Shown in pieces: positions 1 to 5,368 of a DNA stretch of 10,172 nucleotides. The notes under the pieces were generated by a model. It did not search any database. It worked only from the letters and a program-made list of their open reading frames with translations, and was not told where the DNA came from. The position numbers and the translations under genes were made by a program. The stretch spans positions 1-10,172 of the forward strand of contig JAFUQL010000047.1 of the NCBI GenBank assembly GCA_017472375.1, read 5' to 3'. How positions within the stretch are numbered: position 1 is the stretch's first letter; the number at the start of each line of letters is the position of its first letter. Origin of the DNA: Oscillospiraceae bacterium. Its GTDB lineage: Bacteria > Bacillota > Clostridia > Oscillospirales > Ruminococcaceae.

Positions 1-10
1 CCAATATACT

Positions 11-39
11 ATTATAAACGGCGGGGCGGCCGAGAGCAA
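11..39 (-). promoter_or_regulatory. Leftward promoter for a gene beyond the left edge
   Basis: Read on the minus strand there is TTGCTC (34-39), a 17-bp spacer and a perfect TATAAT (11-16). Transcription would start near position 4 and leave the window. It lies just past the rpsT terminator, so a separate leftward unit probably begins here. Only the promoter is visible, so the gene it serves cannot be named. Confidence 0.5.
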
Positions 40-110
40 GATTTTTCGGCATCTGCACAGGGCGGAAATGATTGGCGGCCGTCAGCCCAGGCCAACAAAC
101 GGGCGGAGAC

Positions 111-150
111 AAAAATCAAAACGCCCGTGTGCTTTGCGGCACACAGGCGT
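111..150 (-). terminator. Intrinsic terminator of rpsT
   Basis: On the minus strand a hairpin (121-150) pairs ACGCC with GGCGT and GTGTGC with GCACAC around a short loop. It is followed by a T-rich tail (111-120, TTTGATTTTT). It lies 37 bp past the S20 stop codon, as expected for a monocistronic ribosomal-protein transcript. Confidence 0.85.
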
Positions 151-186
151 TCAGATGCTATCGAAAGTTCGTCAAGAAACAGGGGC

Positions 187-450
187 TCAGGCCTCGGCCT
201 TGTTGGCGCGCTTGGCCAGACGGCTGATCTTGCGGGCAGCGGTGTTCTTGTGCAGGACACCCTTGCTCTTCGCCTTGTCGATGGCGGACACAGCGGCCAG
301 AACGGCGGCGTCCTTGTCATCGGCGTTCGCAGCGATGGCAGCGTCTGCCTTCTTGACGACTGTTTTCAGGTTAGACTTGACCATGCGGTTGCGCAGATTC
401 TCCTTGGCGGCCTGGGCAACACGGTCCTTCTGGGATTTGATGTTAGGCAT
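187..450 (-). CDS. rpsT: 30S ribosomal protein S20
   Basis: Primary rRNA-binding protein of the small ribosomal subunit; it contacts the 5' and 3' minor domains of 16S rRNA during assembly. The product is 87 residues, the usual S20 length, and begins MPNIKSQKDR, the family's typical N-terminus. It is rich in Lys, Arg and Ala throughout, with the conserved stretch ending HKNTAARKISRLAKR near residues 69-83, and is predicted to form long helices. The ATG at 450 is chosen because AAGGAGG lies 8 nt upstream; a GTG three codons earlier would overlap that ribosome binding site. The gene stands alone, with its own promoter (489-517) and terminator (111-150), and is divergent from the MATE gene. Identity is near certain. 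Confidence 0.97.
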   Translation of the reverse strand: MPNIKSQKDRVAQAAKENLRNRMVKSNLKTVVKKADAAIAANADDKDAAVLAAVSAIDKAKSKGVLHKNTAARKISRLAKRANKAEA

Positions 451-488
451 TCGTTCCACCTCCTTAATGACCCATAACAGTACACCTT

Positions 489-517
489 ATATTAGCACAG
501 CTTTTTGCGTCGTGCAA
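489..517 (-). promoter_or_regulatory. rpsT promoter
   Basis: On the minus strand: TTGCAC (512-517), a 17-bp spacer and TAATAT (489-494). The predicted start near 482 gives a leader of about 30 nt before the S20 ATG. A TATAAG overlapping the -10 region is an alternative with longer spacing. The remainder of the 293-bp gap to the MATE gene holds the MATE promoter and leader, described separately. Confidence 0.55.
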
Positions 518-616
518 GAGTTTTCTGAAAAAAATGAACCAAAAGGCAGAAAATAACTTCGCTTGTCGGAGCGGTGATTTTGTCGGATTTGACCATGACC
601 GGGCGGCCGGGCCCCC

Positions 617-645
617 TTGAAACCCGTTTGAAAGGGTGGTATCCT
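617..645 (+). promoter_or_regulatory. Promoter of the MATE transporter gene
   Basis: TTGAAA (617-622), exactly 17 bp, then TATCCT (640-645). It is the only well-spaced sigma-A-like pair on the plus strand between rpsT and the MATE start. Transcription would begin near 652 and give a ~92-nt leader carrying two strong hairpins. A weak hairpin (GAAAGG/CCTTTC) overlaps the -10 box. Confidence 0.5.
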
Positions 646-669
646 TTCGGTGTGAGGAACGCATATGCA

Positions 670-709
670 CCGCTTACCCCGCGCACACCAGGCGCGGGGT
701 GCGGTTTTT
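670..709 (+). terminator. Terminator-like hairpin in the MATE leader (candidate attenuator)
   Basis: A 9-bp perfect stem, ACCCCGCGC (676-684) with GCGCGGGGT (692-700), is extended after a 2-nt bulge by CCGC (670-673) with GCGG (701-704). It is followed at once by five T (705-709). It works only in the plus direction, since no T run flanks it on the minus strand. It sits between the predicted promoter and the MATE start, so it probably attenuates that transcript. Alternatively it ends some transcript entering from the left. Confidence 0.65.
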
Positions 710-711
710 GA

Positions 712-730
712 GCGGCGGCACATCCGCCGC
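712..730 (+). promoter_or_regulatory. GC hairpin next to the MATE ribosome binding site
   Basis: GCGGCGG (712-718) and CCGCCGC (724-730) form a perfect 7-bp stem with a CACAT loop, ending 3 nt before the GGAGGGG ribosome binding site (734-740). It could influence ribosome access. Part of its 3' arm can instead pair with the terminator hairpin just upstream (698-704 with 727-733). Confidence 0.45.
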
Positions 731-743
731 ACCGGAGGGGTTT

Positions 744-2117
744 ATGGAAGACAAGACCATTCTGGCCCGCCTGCTGGGCGGTACGCCCGAGCAGGTGAAG
801 CGGGCGTTCCGCATCGCGTGGCCTGCGGTGCTGGAGAGCTTTTTTATCGCGCTGGCCGGCCTGATCGACTCGCTGATGGTCAGCTCGCTGGGCGCATCGG
901 CGGTGGCGGCGGTGGGCCTGACCACCCAGCCCAAATTCATCTCGCTGTGTATGTTCATGGCGCTGAATGTGGCGGTCTCGGCGCTGGTGGCCCGGCGCAA
1001 GGGCCAGCAGGACCGGGACGGCGCCAACCAGGTGCTGATGATGGCGCTGATGTTCACGGTGGTGATGGGCCTGGTGATGGGCGGGCTGTGCATCCTGCTG
1101 GCACCGGACATCATGCGGCTGGTGGGCTCCAACCCGGACACCCACGACGATGCCGTGATCTACTTCCGCATCGTGGTGGGCGGCATGATCTTCACGGTCA
1201 TCAGCCTGATCATCAATGCAGCCCAGCGGGGCAGCGGCAACACAAAGATCTCCATGCGCACCAATGTGGCCTCCAGTCTGGTGAACATCCTGTTCAACTG
1301 GCTGCTCATCGGCGGCAATCTGGGCTTTCCGGCCTGGGGCATGACCGGCGCAGCACTGGCCACGGTGGGCGGTACGGTGGTGGCCTGCGGTATGAGCATC
1401 GCCAGCATCTGCGACCGGAACAGCTTCGTGAACCTTCACTGGATGCGGGAGCGCCGCATCCGCCCCGGTGCGGAGAACGGCAAGAGCATGCTGCGCATGG
1501 CCACGAGCTGCTTCTGCGAGCAGATCCTGATGCGCATCGGGTTCCTGTTCACGGCGCTGCTGGCGGCAGACCTGAGCACCGGCGATTTCGCCGCGCATCA
1601 TGTGGGCATGAACTTTCTGTCGCTGTCTTTTTCCTTTGCGGACGGCATGCAGGTGGCGGCCATCAGCCTGGTGGGCCAGAGCCTGGGCGCCGGCGAGCCG
1701 CAGATGGCCCGCCGGTACGGGCGGGTGTGCCAGCACATGGGCGTGATCATCTCGATCTGCCTTGCGGCGGTGTTCGTCACCCAAGGCGGGAACATCTACC
1801 GGCTGTACTTTGATGAGCCGGAGATCGTGGCCCAGGGCGTGATCATTATGCGGATGATGTCGGTCATCACCCTGCTGCAGATCTCGGCGGTCATCTACAA
1901 CTCCTGCCTGCGGGCGGGCGGCGACGTGGCCTATGTCACGGCGGTGTCCACTGTCAGCGCCACCATCGTGCGCTCGGCGGTGTGCTCTCTGCTGTGCGTG
2001 GCGGCGGGCTGGGGCCTGCCGGGCCTGTGGCTGGGCATCTCCAGCGACCAGACCTGCCGGCTCATCGGCGGCTCCATTCGGTTCCGGGGCGGCAAGTGGA
2101 CCGAGAAGAAGATCTGA
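744..2117 (+). CDS. MATE-family multidrug/toxin efflux transporter
   Basis: Integral membrane antiporter of the multidrug and toxic compound extrusion superfamily; members expel cationic drugs or metabolites using a Na+ or H+ gradient. The product is 457 residues, with the family's twelve-helix hydrophobic pattern. The N-terminal signature is clear: LIDSLMVSSLGASAVAAVGL (residues 40-59), resembling the 'D..fvg.lG..alaavg' consensus, then ALVARRKGQQD (80-90), matching the charged loop after helix 2. The C-terminus ends with a basic stretch (FRGGKWTEKK). The ATG at 744 has GGAGGGG 3 nt upstream of the TTT before it; the open frame extends back to 636, but that part lacks a ribosome binding site and would cross the leader terminator. 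The gene is monocistronic, with its own promoter and a bidirectional terminator. The substrate cannot be inferred; a NorM/DinF-like subgroup cannot be assigned by eye. Confidence 0.93.
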   Translation: MEDKTILARLLGGTPEQVKRAFRIAWPAVLESFFIALAGLIDSLMVSSLGASAVAAVGLTTQPKFISLCMFMALNVAVSALVARRKGQQDRDGANQVLMMALMFTVVMGLVMGGLCILLAPDIMRLVGSNPDTHDDAVIYFRIVVGGMIFTVISLIINAAQRGSGNTKISMRTNVASSLVNILFNWLLIGGNLGFPAWGMTGAALATVGGTVVACGMSIASICDRNSFVNLHWMRERRIRPGAENGKSMLRMATSCFCEQILMRIGFLFTALLAADLSTGDFAAHHVGMNFLSLSFSFADGMQVAAISLVGQSLGAGEPQMARRYGRVCQHMGVIISICLAAVFVTQGGNIYRLYFDEPEIVAQGVIIMRMMSVITLLQISAVIYNSCLRAGGDVAYVTAVSTVSATIVRSAVCSLLCVAAGWGLPGLWLGISSDQTCRLIGGSIRFRGGKWTEKKI

Positions 2118-2130
2118 ATCCGGCGATAAA

Positions 2131-2185
2131 ACGAAAAAAGAGCGGCGTGCTTCCGTCAAGGGGAGCGCGCCGCTCTTGTGTTTTA
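2131..2185. terminator. Bidirectional terminator between the MATE gene and the zinc-ribbon gene
   Basis: A 10-bp perfect stem, AAGAGCGGCG (2138-2147) with CGCCGCTCTT (2168-2177), has a 20-nt loop that can pair further internally. TTGTGTTTT follows on the plus strand and the A-run 2134-2139 gives a T-run on the minus strand. It lies just after the MATE stop and about 100 bp beyond the stop of the leftward zinc-ribbon gene, so it can serve both convergent units. Confidence 0.85.
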
Positions 2186-2212
2186 CCCCCAAGTTCCTTT
2201 TGTGTTCTCTCT

Positions 2213-2230
2213 GACAAATTGGAATTTGTC
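2213..2230. repeat. Perfect inverted repeat, 8-bp arms
   Basis: GACAAATT (2213-2220) and AATTTGTC (2223-2230) are exact reverse complements separated by GG. There is no T-run on either side, so it is not an obvious terminator. It lies in the gap between two convergent genes, where an operator would be unexpected. Its role is unknown. Confidence 0.5.
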
Positions 2231-2286
2231 GCATCGTCTCGGCTGGGAACACTTTCCCGAATTGGGTAATGTTTTACAGAATGTGC

Positions 2287-3090
2287 TCAGGCTGTCTCGC
2301 CGCCGGGCAGAGCCTGTGCATAGGGGTCGTAGGGCAGGTCGCTGCCGTAACCGCCATAATAGTCCTCGTAGCCGCCGTAATCGCCGAATCCGCCGAAGAA
2401 GTCCCCGAAGAAGTCCTCCGGGAAGCCAAACCCAAAGCCGCTGCTGTCAGAATAGCCATCCTCGTAGCCGTAGTAGTAGCCGTCCTCGTAGCCGTAATAA
2501 TAGCCTTCTTCGTAACCGCTGTAGTAGATGGCATCGGGGGTCAGGCCCAGGGCAAACAGAAGGGACAGCAGGATGCCGGCCACCGCCAGCCCAATGGCGT
2601 GCAGGATCAGCACCGCCCGTGCCAGCTTGCGGCGCAGGGGGTGCCCTTTTTTGCCGAAGCCCCACAGCAGGCAGAACACCACGCCGAACAGGGGCAGAGC
2701 CAATACCGCCAGCGTGCCCAGTAGATGGGCCACCGAAGGCTCCTGCGGGCGGGGCGGAGGCGGCATGGGCCGCCCGGGATGATGGGGCAGACCCGGCGGG
2801 GGCGGGGGCAGAGTGTTCACCGGGCCGCTCTCGGCGGGCGGCGCCCAGGTGTACTCTGCCCGGGGGGCTGTGTTGGCCGGGGCCGGGGCAGCTTCGCCGC
2901 CCGGCTGTGCGCCGGGGGCGGGGGCTTTCTCATTGATGCAGTTCTCCCCGGCGGCAGGCGCAGCGAGTCCCTCCTGTACAGGGGCGGGCTCCGCCGGTGC
3001 GGCATCCGGCACCGCGATGTTTTGGCCGCAGCTGGGGCACAGGGCGGTCTGCTCGTCCAGCGGGCAGCCGCAGTTGGGGCATTCTCTCAT
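2287..3090 (-). CDS. Zinc-ribbon membrane protein with Pro-rich linker and Tyr/Gly-repeat tail
   Basis: I recognise the domain layout but no specific function. The 267-residue protein starts with a zinc-ribbon knuckle (C4-x2-C7 and C18-x2-C21; 'CPNCG...CPSCG'). Next comes a long Pro/Ala-rich linker (about 25-118, with two runs of five or four prolines), then two hydrophobic segments (about 122-144 and 157-183) separated by a basic loop. The C-terminal tail is rich in Tyr, Gly and acidic residues, with three 8-residue repeats of the form GYEDGYYY (192-215), then Phe/Gly-rich sequence. Such zinc-ribbon-plus-membrane proteins are common in Clostridia. The ATG is 12 nt past the Lrp gene's stop, and its AAGGAGG overlaps that TAA, so the two genes are co-transcribed and probably translationally coupled. 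The tail may drive self-association; that is inference. Confidence 0.8.
   Translation of the reverse strand: MRECPNCGCPLDEQTALCPSCGQNIAVPDAAPAEPAPVQEGLAAPAAGENCINEKAPAPGAQPGGEAAPAPANTAPRAEYTWAPPAESGPVNTLPPPPPGLPHHPGRPMPPPPRPQEPSVAHLLGTLAVLALPLFGVVFCLLWGFGKKGHPLRRKLARAVLILHAIGLAVAGILLSLLFALGLTPDAIYYSGYEEGYYYGYEDGYYYGYEDGYSDSSGFGFGFPEDFFGDFFGGFGDYGGYEDYYGGYGSDLPYDPYAQALPGGETA
2446..2517 (-). repeat. Three 24-bp tandem coding repeats (GYEDGYYY)
   Basis: Residues 192-215 of the zinc-ribbon protein are three adjacent 8-residue units: GYEEGYYY, GYEDGYYY and GYEDGYSD. The two units at 2446-2493 share most bases, the third has diverged, consistent with slippage or duplication. The phase is preserved because the unit is a multiple of three. 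Confidence 0.75.
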
Positions 3091-3102
3091 GGCATGGCCT
3101 CC

Positions 3103-3528
3103 TTAATAGGGTTTGCGGTCCACCGCGGTGGACAGAATGATCTGGGTGCTGGTCTGGCCGAACTTCTGGAACAGGGTGATCAGGTGCTCCAGCGACTCCA
3201 TATCCCGGCAGCTCACCTTGACGATGCAGCTGTAGCTGCCCGTGACCCGGAAGCACTGCTGTACGTCCGGGATGGAGGCCAGTTCCTGCAAAAAGGGGGT
3301 GCGCTGGGTGGGGGTGATGGCCACGCTGATGAGGGCATTGATGCGGGTGTGGCTGTCCGGCAGGTGGATGCGCACGGTGTAGCCGCCGATGATGCCGTCC
3401 TGCTCCAGCTTGCGGATGCGGCTGCTGACGGCGGGGCTGGTGAGGGCTACCTCCCGGGCGATCTCCTTCACGGGCATACGGGCGTTCTGTGCAAGCAGGC
3501 GCAGGATCTGCTGGTCGAGTTCATCCAT
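3103..3528 (-). CDS. Lrp/AsnC-family transcriptional regulator
   Basis: DNA-binding regulator of the feast/famine (Lrp/AsnC) family, which senses amino acids or related small molecules and usually controls itself and neighbouring genes. The 141-residue length is typical. Residues 1-50 form the winged helix-turn-helix, opening with MDELDQQILRLLAQNAR and including the recognition segment LTSPAVSSRIRKLEQDGII (29-47). Residues 62-135 fit the ligand-binding RAM domain, with VTGSYSCIVKV (95-105) at the family's 'G.yD' turn; there the usual Asp is replaced by Ser/Cys. The ATG has AGGAGG 9 nt upstream. It is the first gene of a two-gene unit with the zinc-ribbon protein, and its promoter (3654-3682) overlaps an AT-rich near-palindrome that may be its own operator. 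The effector is unknown. Confidence 0.92.
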   Translation of the reverse strand: MDELDQQILRLLAQNARMPVKEIAREVALTSPAVSSRIRKLEQDGIIGGYTVRIHLPDSHTRINALISVAITPTQRTPFLQELASIPDVQQCFRVTGSYSCIVKVSCRDMESLEHLITLFQKFGQTSTQIILSTAVDRKPY

Positions 3529-3647
3529 GGTACGGTTCCTCCTGAAATTGGGGCGCTTTGGTGCAAAGCTACAAAAACTTTCAAAGATTAAGAAAACAAT
3601 TGGTTGAAACGCACAAAAACATTTGCAAAGAAAGTTTTTTTGGTTTT

Positions 3648-3667
3648 GAATTAATTATATTAAGTTC
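3648..3667. promoter_or_regulatory. AT-rich near-palindrome over the Lrp-gene promoter (candidate operator)
   Basis: TTAAT (3651-3655), TAT, ATTAA (3659-3663) is a perfect inverted repeat. It is flanked by GAA (3648-3650) and, after one extra base, TTC (3665-3667). It contains the -10 box of the regulator's own promoter. Lrp-family proteins bind AT-rich imperfect palindromes and commonly repress themselves, so autoregulation is plausible but inferred. Confidence 0.4.
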
Positions 3668-3682
3668 AGACCGGAAAGTAAA
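3654..3682 (-). promoter_or_regulatory. Promoter of the Lrp-zinc-ribbon operon
   Basis: On the minus strand: TTTACT (3677-3682), 17 bp, TATAAT (3654-3659). The start near 3647 gives a leader of about 120 nt that is AT-rich and without an evident hairpin. It points away from the rightward promoter at 3716-3743, so the two are divergent. Confidence 0.6.
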
Positions 3683-3715
3683 GAGTTTTGGTAAAGCAAT
3701 TTCCGGGAAAGTCAT

Positions 3716-3743
3716 TTGACATTTTAAGAAAGGTGAGTATACT
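3716..3743 (+). promoter_or_regulatory. Strong rightward promoter upstream of the hydrolase
   Basis: A perfect TTGACA (3716-3721), a 16-bp spacer and TATACT (3738-3743). It is the best sigma-A promoter in the window. Transcription would start near 3750, about 136 nt before the hydrolase start, and pass through the terminator at 3824-3857 first. Confidence 0.75.
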
Positions 3744-3749
3744 GAAATC

Positions 3750-3857
3750 AAAGCAAGGGCCTCCGGGCCCGGCTCTGCAACTGACATCTTCTTACTTATT
3801 TATACTTTCCCACCCCTCTATGCAAAAGAACCCGCTGCCAGGCGGGTTCTTTTGTTT
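3750..3857 (+). ncRNA. Candidate ~108-nt small RNA or attenuated leader
   Basis: The interval runs from the predicted start of a strong promoter to the T-run of a strong intrinsic terminator. It has a 5' hairpin (GGGCC 3757-3761 with GGCCC 3766-3770, TCCG loop), then an unstructured pyrimidine-rich stretch with CCCACCCCTC (3809-3818), then the terminator stem. The free C-rich segment resembles the seed of Firmicutes sRNAs that pair with Shine-Dalgarno sequences. It could equally be the regulated 5' leader of the hydrolase gene. No known riboswitch signature was recognised, and no good start codon with a ribosome binding site was found inside. Confidence 0.45.
3824..3857 (+). terminator. Intrinsic terminator between promoter and hydrolase start
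   Basis: CCCGC (3831-3835) pairs with GCGGG (3842-3846), extended by AAAAGAA with TTCTTTT to a 12-bp stem. TTTTGTTTG follows. It lies 29 nt before the GTG start of the hydrolase gene, so hydrolase transcripts starting at 3750 must read through it. It would also work weakly in the leftward direction. Confidence 0.85.
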
Positions 3858-3885
3858 GTATGGGTCTGCAAAAGGAGGAACTCCC

Positions 3886-4674
3886 GTGCGAGAAGTGTAT
3901 TTTGACCTGCCCGGCGTGGGCGCGTCCCTGTGCTGCAAGCGGTATGAGCCGGAGGGGGAGGTGCGCCGGGTGATCCTGGGCGTGCACGGCTTCTGCGGCG
4001 GCAAGGACAGCCTGGCCCTGCGCCTGCTGGCAGAGGAGACGGCCGCGTGCGGCGCGGCGCTGGTCTGCTTTGACCTGCCTGCCCATGGGATGAGCCCGGA
4101 ACAGGCGGACGCTCTCACGGTGGAGCGCTGCAAAAGCGACCTGCTGCGCACCGCCCGCTGGATGGAACAGCGGTGGCCGGGGGCCGAGCGGGCAGTGTTT
4201 GCCACCAGCTTCGGCGGGTACATCGCCCTGCAGTGCCTGGGCGGGCTGCCCGGGTGGCAGTGTGTGCTGCGCGCCCCCGCTGTGACCATGCCCCAGGTGC
4301 TTTTGGATCTGATCGCAGAGGGCAGCGCACAGCGGTTTCGGGAGCAGGGGGTCATCCGCTGCGGCTTCGAGCGGATGATCGACCTGCCCTATACCTTCTA
4401 TGAGGATCTGGTGCGCCACAACATCGCCGGCTTGGCGGTGGACCGGCCCATCCTGGTGTTCCAGGGGGATGCCGACGAGGTGGTGCCGCCCGCCGATGTG
4501 CAGGCCTACTGCGCTGCCCGCCCGCAGATGGAGCTGCGGGTGGTGCCCGGGGCGGATCACCGCTTCATGGGCGAGGGGCAGCTTGCGCGGGTGGTGCAGG
4601 AGACCCGGGACTGGCTGGGCTGGGGCCTCACCAGTCCGGAAACATCACACAGAGGATCAGCAGCAGGGCGATGA
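3886..4674 (+). CDS. Alpha/beta-hydrolase fold protein (serine esterase/lipase-like)
   Basis: The 262-residue product has the alpha/beta-hydrolase plan seen in carboxylesterases, monoacylglycerol-lipase-like and acyl-transfer enzymes; the substrate is not predictable. Visible landmarks are the oxyanion-loop HG (34-35, 'GVHGF'), FDLPAHG (62-68), the nucleophile elbow ATSFGG with Ser108, the acid-bearing QGDADEVVPP (D197 the likely triad acid) and the final His225 in PGADHRF. The elbow is A-x-S-x-G rather than G-x-S-x-G. The GTG start at 3886 has AAAGGAGG 7 nt upstream; the open frame extends upstream only through the leader terminator, so earlier starts are rejected. Soluble, no signal peptide. 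Its last ~15 codons overlap the end of the opposing microprotein gene. Expression depends on readthrough of the leader terminator. Confidence 0.88.
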   Translation: MREVYFDLPGVGASLCCKRYEPEGEVRRVILGVHGFCGGKDSLALRLLAEETAACGAALVCFDLPAHGMSPEQADALTVERCKSDLLRTARWMEQRWPGAERAVFATSFGGYIALQCLGGLPGWQCVLRAPAVTMPQVLLDLIAEGSAQRFREQGVIRCGFERMIDLPYTFYEDLVRHNIAGLAVDRPILVFQGDADEVVPPADVQAYCAARPQMELRVVPGADHRFMGEGQLARVVQETRDWLGWGLTSPETSHRGSAAGR

Positions 4675-4816
4675 CGGCGATCAGACAGCCGTGTCCGCCA
4701 CCGCCACCGCCGCCGTTTCCGCCGCCACCGCTGCCGAAATTGCGGTCAAAGGCCTGCATGTAGTGGGCGTAGCCGGTCATCCCTTTTCCGAAGTAGCCGT
4801 AGTCCCGTTGGCTCAT
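4628..4816 (-). CDS. 62-residue Gly-rich single-pass membrane microprotein
   Basis: I do not recognise a family. The small protein has a polar N-terminal part rich in Tyr/Gly (about 1-27), a Gly run interrupted by Ser, Asn and His (28-43), then one hydrophobic helix (CLIAVIALLLILCVMF, 44-59) ending in PDW. That arrangement suggests a C-terminal anchor with most of the chain on one face of the membrane. It is supported as a real gene by AAAGGAG 8-9 nt before the ATG and by an extended -10 promoter ~40 bp upstream. Its 3' end overlaps the hydrolase gene by 47 bp on the opposite strand, and no terminator lies between the two. It is downstream of the 126-residue gene on the same strand (91-bp gap) and might also be reached from it. 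Confidence 0.7.
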   Translation of the reverse strand: MSQRDYGYFGKGMTGYAHYMQAFDRNFGSGGGGNGGGGGGGHGCLIAVIALLLILCVMFPDW

Positions 4817-4863
4817 ACGATCGTCTCCTTTTCCCGGTGTGTTTCTTTGCTGTCTTTGCTGTT

Positions 4864-4872
4864 ATTGTAGCA
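4864..4872 (-). promoter_or_regulatory. Extended -10 promoter of the microprotein gene
   Basis: TGCTACAAT on the minus strand is an extended -10 element (TG-N-TACAAT). No good -35 is present, which extended -10 promoters tolerate. The predicted start near 4857 gives a ~40-nt leader to the ATG at 4816. Confidence 0.45.
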
Positions 4873-4907
4873 GGAGAACGGTCCCATAAACCGTGCTTTG
4901 GCCGGGC

Positions 4908-5288
4908 TCAGTCCGAAAGGACCCGGCGCTCCATCTGCTGCACCACATTCTCCAGGGTGAGAAAGACCGGGGCCAGCATCCGGGACTGCCAGGCCAGCCG
5001 CTCAAAGTCGGTCATCACCGACCATGCACCGTTCAGATCCACCTCGCAGACGCAGCCGTCCTGCAGGGGCTCGGCGATGAACTCGTCCAGCCAGACCTCG
5101 AAGTCGTCGCAGTAGGCCTCCAGATCGCTGATGCGCTGCTCCTGCTGATCAAAGGCAGGGTCGCTGGGGGACAGTTCATCGAGAAAGCTCCGCTCGAAGC
5201 GCAGCGCCTCTGCGGCGCGGCGGTACGCCTGGGTCAGGGTGCAGATCAGGTCGGCTTTCTCGGTTGGGGTGAGGCGAATGCGTGTCAT
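4908..5288 (-). CDS. Uncharacterised 126-residue acidic helical protein
   Basis: Family not recognised. The product is soluble, with no signal or membrane segment, and largely predicted helical, with heptad-like stretches at about 8-38 and 45-72. Acidic residues dominate the middle (LEAYCDDFEVWLDEFIAEPLQD, split around residue 66). Three cysteines lie at C16, C60 and near C79/C81. A LNGAWSVMTDFERLAWQSRML segment near 85-105 looks like a conserved core. The ATG at 5288 is chosen because GGAAAGGA lies 8 nt upstream; the open frame continues back to 5456 across the 15-bp hairpin, and an ATG three codons earlier overlaps the ribosome binding site, so both are unlikely starts. Upstream lie two terminator-like hairpins and an RNA-type promoter, so this gene may be expressed by readthrough. 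Confidence 0.72.
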   Translation of the reverse strand: MTRIRLTPTEKADLICTLTQAYRRAAEALRFERSFLDELSPSDPAFDQQEQRISDLEAYCDDFEVWLDEFIAEPLQDGCVCEVDLNGAWSVMTDFERLAWQSRMLAPVFLTLENVVQQMERRVLSD

Positions 5289-5368
5289 GGTGTACATCCT
5301 TTCCGGTTCGGGTGATGAGCCCCGCGCTGCGGGGGCGTTCGGGAGGTTCCTCGCCCCAGACATACTAA

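Noticed and set aside
631..650. T-box-like AGGGTGGTAT
   Set aside because: It resembles the T-box core AGGGUGGNACC, but the bases form a simple GAAAGG/CCTTTC hairpin, there is no specifier domain upstream, and the site overlaps the predicted -10 box.
665..709. Leader peptide starting at the ATG at 665 in the MATE leader
   Set aside because: A GAGG lies upstream, but the frame does not stop in the leader and continues out of frame into the MATE gene, so it is not a short attenuator peptide.
492..2252. 586-residue open frame antisense to the MATE gene
   Set aside because: Composition is dominated by His, Arg, Gln and Ala with no domain pattern, as expected from the opposite strand of a GC-rich gene; no ribosome binding site, and it covers two regulatory regions.
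3748..3780. c-di-GMP-I riboswitch-like GCAAGGGCCTCCGGGCCC
   Set aside because: It recalls the 3' half of that aptamer, but the conserved 5' half and tetraloop-receptor parts are absent and the promoter lies immediately upstream.
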